Positions 59,766-64,000 of a stretch of 64,000 bases of DNA are shown here, piece by piece. The stretch spans positions 1-64,000 of the forward strand of contig OZ025799.1 in assembly GCA_964019425.1 (NCBI GenBank), in the 5' to 3' direction. The position numbers and the translations under genes were made by a program. How positions within the stretch are numbered: position 1 is the stretch's first letter; each line of letters starts with the position of its first letter. Origin of the DNA: Flectonema sp. DT1601 (taxonomy: Eukaryota > Euglenozoa > Diplonemea > Diplonemida > Diplonemidae). The notes below the pieces were generated by a model. It searched no databases. It was not told where the DNA came from and worked only from the letters and a program-made list of their open reading frames with translations.

Positions 59766-59900
59766 TGTTAGGCAGGTGTTGTGTTTCCCAACACTTTTAG
59801 GGTGAGAAATATAATTTAATTCGAAAAAATGATATTTAATAAATGAACATTTGGATGCTTCTGAACAAAGCAAACGCGTATTCGCCAAAAAAAGAAACAT

Positions 59901-60401
59901 ATTTCTCGGAACTCAAATTAACAAAATAAAAAAAATAATCCCTACAGAATAGTGAGCTGCATGTGGCTAGAAACACGGTATTTTTCATAAAGGGGAAAAT
60001 AACCGTCAGCAATGAGCAGCACTATTCTGTTTTTGTAGTATACACCCCCCCCCTCGGGGCCCCCCCTGCCTTCTGATAGTCCCAACAACAATAAAGGACG
60101 TGAATATTTATTTTAGTCCAACACCACCTCAATAAAAAGGATCCAGCAGCTGATAAAAATCAGATTATTAGCAACAACAACAACAACAACAACAGGTCGG
60201 TTAGGCTGTTCAACTAAAGAAGGACAAGTAGATTTATTCCAAAGATCTTCTTGACTTCGACGTCATTCCACACTTTTCTTAAGAAAGATCGTCAGTTGGT
60301 TGGTTTCCACGGGATAGAATATTAGGACAGCAGCTTCACCAAAGAACACAAAATGAAATAAAAGGACACGTCCTCAACAGTCAGACGTAACAGTAATTCA
60401 A
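59901..60401. other. Intergenic with a C/G-run palindrome and CAA microsatellite
   Basis: About 500 bp. At 60045-60066 a run of C, then TCGGGG, then a run of C makes a small GC-only inverted segment in AT-rich DNA. At 60173-60194 AAC/CAA is repeated seven times. No gene seen. Confidence 0.6.
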
Positions 60402-62510
60402 TTAAAGAGTACAAAGTAATTCAAATCTTGTAGTTGTAGGGCGCTGTCTTATCCCGTAAGGATACATATGCTGGGCCTGAGAACAATAAGGATAAAGAGC
60501 AGAACCTATTCGCTCCTGCTCATCAAATGACGGGCTAGAAGGGAGTTCATAAGGACTGACTGATGAGCCAGGAGAATCGGGAGGTGTAAAAACAGTCGAA
60601 ACAGACGGATCTTTTGAACGATTGTGAGATATTTGTGTTAGAGTCAGTTTGAGTTCATTCATAACTGGTCTGCTGAAAGATTCAAAAGACCAACACTCAG
60701 TTATCACTTCATCCCAAATCGCTTCAGCAACCTCATCCTCTGCAGCAACTGGATACGGAGGGGCAGGTGTCTCCCCGCTCAGGATTTCCTTTCGAACAAG
60801 AGATCCAAAAGAAGGAGCGTTTTCTCCATCAAAAAGATATCGAAATGGAGAATCTCCTTCTAACACTTCCCAAAGAAGCATTCCAAAGGACCAAACATCG
60901 TAAGCAGGAGCAGCAACGTATCCTTTATCGAGTGCTTCAGGTGATGCCCAAGGAATACAAATGACAGGATCAATAGAACCAGCAGGGCTGAGGGACCCAA
61001 CGTCACCTAATTTAAAAGTTCCATTATCTGCTACGAGAACATTACGAGCCGCAACATCTAAATGAACAAACTGAGGAACTCTCCCGTGGATGTAAGCGAG
61101 AGCAGGTGCGATTGCTAATCCAACTTTAAGAGCGAGGTCTCCCCGCTTATGAGGAGTTAGCTTCGTATCGTAAATTAGGTTTGTCAGCGTACCTCCCGGA
61201 CAGTACTCGGTCACCATCCAAATAGTATTCTTATGTGACTGCGGTCTCACCCAGCCGTAAAAGTTGACGATGGCGTTGTTACGGAGTCTGTGTAACAAGA
61301 GTGTTTCCTTGATGAAGGCACGTTCACGTTTTAGTTGTTTGACTTTGCATTCGTTGCTTAAAGGAAGGAGTTCCTTGACTGCCATGTCTTCCATGTTGGT
61401 ACTACAGAGAGCTTTAAAGACACTCCCAAAGGAACCTTTTCCAATGTTTTGAAGATTCTGAAGTAGTTCTTCTTTTATTTCAAGTTCTTTAGGAAGCTCA
61501 CCTTCAAGACAAAGAACTTCATCACTGAGACGTTCAGTCATTAGCTGCTGGTGGGTGTGAAGTTGTTCGGAGTGAATACGAGCACGTGAATCCTCTTCAA
61601 GTGCAATGATCTGACGATTCTCTTGAGCGACGTCTTGTGTGACAACTCCTCGTACGATTTCTTTAATAGTTCGTCGAGTCTGAGAGTTGAATATCGGAGA
61701 TTGAGAAATGTCTGAAGTCCCGAAGTTCTGTTGCGATTCAATCCAAATTGACCGAGCCACAGAACCAATATTACCACCTCCTTCTCTGGGAGGTGAAAAC
61801 CTTTTCCCAACAGTCAGTAAGCACAATGTCAGTAGCGGTGCTACTACCGGATCCCTCGTATCCTCACACGATAATAGTGCCGCCTGCACTCCTACTCGCC
61901 TCCACATAAAAATTAATTTTTCAGGCTGCCCAACACAAGAAAAGATCATTAACATAAATACCATCGCACTCATACTGAGAAGTAAATTCCTAGTTGAGGA
62001 TTGTTTGAGTACTGAAGATAACCAAATGTACGGCATCTCATTTGAATTATTTAATAAAATATTATGAATACGTTCTGCATGTCCTTGATATGATAATTCA
62101 ATTAGGACTTCGAGAGCATAACGAGCTGATCGACTCCAAGAGTGTTCGTTAGAAGATTTATAAGAAAGCAGATAATGAAGGTAAATGATGTTGGGTTCAG
62201 TTCCCATGACGTAAGCTCCGATAGCTAATCGACATAAAGATCTCATTGCTCGAAGTAGTTCACTCTGAACAGATCCTTCAGAAGCAGGTAACATATCCAT
62301 CAAGACTCTAGCTCCTCCTTCTGATACAAAGAATTCACCAAACTCGTCAGATTCGAATTCCTCTCCCAACTCAAATAGCAATTTATTCAGTCGTCGTGTC
62401 TCGTCATCTCTTCTCACAGGACGAAATGATAATTTCTTCAATTCTAAGTTTGCTTGTAAATCATCATTCGCAAGTCGGAGGATTGATACAGCATTACGAG
62501 CTGCATCCAT
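60402..62510 (-). CDS. Helical-repeat/protein kinase fusion with variant catalytic motifs
   Basis: This 702-aa protein has an all-helical N-terminus (about 1-340) resembling armadillo-like formin/ELMO regulatory domains (FFVSEGGARVLMDML, repeated LL/AL helices). A kinase domain follows at about 352-630. The glycine loop is GKGSFGSV (357-364), the ATP lysine is K379 in MAVKE, and the catalytic loop is HLDVAARN (483-490). The metal motif is DVG rather than DFG (503-505), and SPE replaces APE. HLDVAARN with Asp and Asn retained suggests activity is possible. The Arg of HRD and the Phe of DFG are both lost, so regulation must differ. Sequence style is tyrosine-kinase-like (TKL). The tail (640-702) is Ser/Pro-rich. 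TTTTCAATCAG ends 12 nt before the ATG. Confidence 0.85.
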   Translation of the reverse strand: MDAARNAVSILRLANDDLQANLELKKLSFRPVRRDDETRRLNKLLFELGEEFESDEFGEFFVSEGGARVLMDMLPASEGSVQSELLRAMRSLCRLAIGAYVMGTEPNIIYLHYLLSYKSSNEHSWSRSARYALEVLIELSYQGHAERIHNILLNNSNEMPYIWLSSVLKQSSTRNLLLSMSAMVFMLMIFSCVGQPEKLIFMWRRVGVQAALLSCEDTRDPVVAPLLTLCLLTVGKRFSPPREGGGNIGSVARSIWIESQQNFGTSDISQSPIFNSQTRRTIKEIVRGVVTQDVAQENRQIIALEEDSRARIHSEQLHTHQQLMTERLSDEVLCLEGELPKELEIKEELLQNLQNIGKGSFGSVFKALCSTNMEDMAVKELLPLSNECKVKQLKRERAFIKETLLLHRLRNNAIVNFYGWVRPQSHKNTIWMVTEYCPGGTLTNLIYDTKLTPHKRGDLALKVGLAIAPALAYIHGRVPQFVHLDVAARNVLVADNGTFKLGDVGSLSPAGSIDPVICIPWASPEALDKGYVAAPAYDVWSFGMLLWEVLEGDSPFRYLFDGENAPSFGSLVRKEILSGETPAPPYPVAAEDEVAEAIWDEVITECWSFESFSRPVMNELKLTLTQISHNRSKDPSVSTVFTPPDSPGSSVSPYELPSSPSFDEQERIGSALYPYCSQAQHMYPYGIRQRPTTTRFELLCTL

Positions 62511-62774
62511 TAACTATCCACCCTGATTGAAAATAAAAGAATAGTTATGAACTAACAACAACATTCACTACCCCTCTTGTAATGTAATCCTGTATGTTTA
62601 AATAAAGTCTCAGTAAGTATTGGTGGTCAAGTCTATAAAAGAATAGTAGGTGTATTTATAAACACTCATATCTGTTTTATAATAATAATTCTGTTTGTGT
62701 AATGTGTCAAGTGCCTGAGTAGCGAGGTTTTCTTAGAATCCCCTGAGTGATGTTTTGATGTTTTGATTTTCGAC

Positions 62775-62994
62775 TCTGAAATGAATAAAACAAATAAAAA
62801 ACAAACCATTCCATATCATCTTTTGACGCGCCTGGAACTTTTGCGGCTGGCTTTGCAACTGCTGCTGCTACAGGAGCTGCGACCTTCTTTGGGAATGGAG
62901 CAACTCCCTGAAGCACTTCAGGTTTTGCTCCGAATACACATCCGTTCGACCAGGCTGGGGCTCCTACGAATCCGGCTGGGCAGCTAATCGGCAT
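62775..62994 (-). CDS. Small Ala/Pro/Val-rich protein, probably spliced
   Basis: The frame starts at MPISCPAGFVGAPAW with a TTTACAG 22 nt upstream. It encodes a 62-residue Ala/Pro/Val-rich chain with three Cys and ends KDDME if spliced. A GTTTGT donor at 62806 (exon end 62807) can join to the CAG acceptor at 62776 (31-bp intron), or to longer ones near 62691 or 62672. In each case the next base is A and creates a TGA at the junction. Without splicing the frame runs to 62707 (95 aa). Function is not recognised. It is the right-most gene seen and again on the minus strand. Confidence 0.5.
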
Positions 62995-64000
62995 TTTATA
63001 AAGTTTTTGTGTAGTGCTGTAAAGATATTTAAGTTGTTTTATAATTACGTTTCACATCAATCACAATAAATTATATTCATATCCTCAGTCGAATCATCAA
63101 TTTCAATGAAATTGATAAAAACGAGTCGTAAGATTGGACGAAAAGAGTTTTAGTGATGTAGTCAGAGGACTGCAAGGAATACATAGAAGCAAGATTGAAA
63201 ACTATATCTAATTAATAGATGAAACATAACAAGGCGAGCGTGGTAACAGAACAAAACAAATAAGGGCATCGAAATGGTATCCGAATACGGAGCAATCATG
63301 TCACTGGTTTCTTTTGTTTAGTTTAAAAACTTTAATGAAAAAGTCATCGGAAAAAAAAGAAATTCATCAAAACATCAATACGCACACTCAGTTATCATTT
63401 ATTATTCAATAAGAACTGTTGCTACCGAAGGAAGGAATCTTGCAGAACTGCTCTGAATCGGAATTTCTATCGCCAGTGGCGGTCGCGATGTCGACGATCC
63501 CAATTCTGTGGTGAGTTGTTTTTACTAAAAAAAAAAAAACAAGAAAATAATATTAAACGAAGCTGCCCAAACATTCAAATAAAATACCTCTCAACAAAGA
63601 AACTGATCAAAAGCTAGGGCGTCGGGGATAGAAGAAATTAAATTCTCACAGGGGTAACTCACAGGTGAGGATATTAATAAAAGAAAGAAAAAAGTTTCAA
63701 AAAAGCATTAAAAAAAGTTAATATGATGATTCCCGTATCATTCATAAGTTTGTAAAATAAAAAATCTTTTTTAAAAAATCCAGCAGATTTCATCTTTTTA
63801 ATGGATTTGCCGCGTGAGGAATACATTGTTGTTTTGCTTTATTTAAATTTTGAAACAACAAACTCGTCGATCTCTGGGTCCCTGTGTTTGTAATGACATT
63901 TTCAAACAGAGGACGGGAACAATAAAAAAAGAAAAGTTTCAAATCAGTTTCCTAAAAAGAAAAAAAATATTAAAAAAAAATAACAAACCTAAAGTAGCAT
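62995..64000. other. Intergenic to the window end
   Basis: About 1 kb, A/T-rich with many A runs. One GC-richer patch at about 63425-63515 has open sequence but no recognised gene. The upstream part of the next gene, if any, is outside the window. Confidence 0.5.

Noticed and set aside
59766-59900. Longer start of the 735-aa coiled-coil protein
   Set aside because: The extra 45 residues are aromatic and Cys-rich, unlike the rest, and precede a more typical acidic N-terminus. Kept as an alternative only.
1-64000. Retroelements, LTR elements, DNA transposons or viral relics
   Set aside because: No reverse transcriptase, integrase, transposase, capsid or polymerase frame, and no long terminal repeats were recognised.

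Overview
The window is nuclear DNA from a protist-type eukaryote of uncertain group. Genes are separated by AT-rich spacers, a few carry very short introns (about 66-109 bp) that start GTTTG or GTATG and end in CAG, and TAA, TAG and TGA all serve as stops, so the code looks standard. The gene content (TFIIE-alpha, WDR82, a MAP kinase, a formin/ELMO-like kinase, actin-like and WW/FCP-like proteins) excludes bacteria. A stand-alone dihydropteroate synthase excludes animals. Phosphonopyruvate decarboxylase, RanBP2-type zinc fingers on a mitochondrial-looking protein, one-strand gene order and splice acceptors just upstream of most start codons are compatible with Discoba/Euglenozoa or another trans-splicing protist. 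This lineage guess is inference.

Layout: 1-10127 is an almost perfect (TTTGCGGG)n satellite. It passes directly into 7.1 kb of 24-bp minisatellite (about 296 units, to 17231). Read on the minus strand, the minisatellite encodes a secreted VVSPPTEP-repeat, mucin-like protein whose signal peptide starts at 17291. A truncated second copy of its first 100 bp lies at 17573-17673. From 18795 to 62994 there are 19 further genes, and every one is on the minus strand. In order they are: TFIIE-alpha, WDR82/Swd2, a 1053-aa orphan, an acidic spliced protein, phosphonopyruvate decarboxylase, a DEG/ENaC-like two-span membrane protein, an EF-hand-like protein, a secreted Asp/Lys/Asn-repeat protein, a RanBP2 zinc-finger protein, an actin-like/coiled-coil/PDZ fusion, a WW + FCP/SCP-type phosphatase, ZNG1/CobW GTPase, a large LRR protein, two coiled-coil proteins, a MAP kinase, dihydropteroate synthase, an ARM-like/kinase fusion and a small Ala/Pro protein.

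Two organisational features stand out. First, all 20 genes point the same way. Seventeen of the 19 after the repeats have a CAG or TAG before the start codon (16 of them only 8-22 or so nt away, one about 106 nt away), often behind a pyrimidine-rich stretch, and some neighbours are only about 90-120 bp apart. This suggests a directional, possibly polycistronic and trans-spliced, array. Second, the 8-bp satellite and the 24-bp coding minisatellite appear related. Rare minisatellite units contain TTTGCGG, 3 x 8 = 24, the junction is seamless, and the satellite continues the minus-strand open frame. The satellite may therefore have grown out of, and overrun the 3' part of, a repeat-protein gene.

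Several genes fit one theme, RNA polymerase II and chromatin (TFIIE-alpha, WDR82, the WW/FCP-like phosphatase). Others suggest cytoskeletal or ciliary roles (LRR protein, coiled-coil proteins, actin-PDZ fusion). Ppd and DHPS are metabolic genes with patchy distribution in eukaryotes. No integrated virus, LTR element, DNA transposon, rRNA, tRNA or CRISPR array was recognised.
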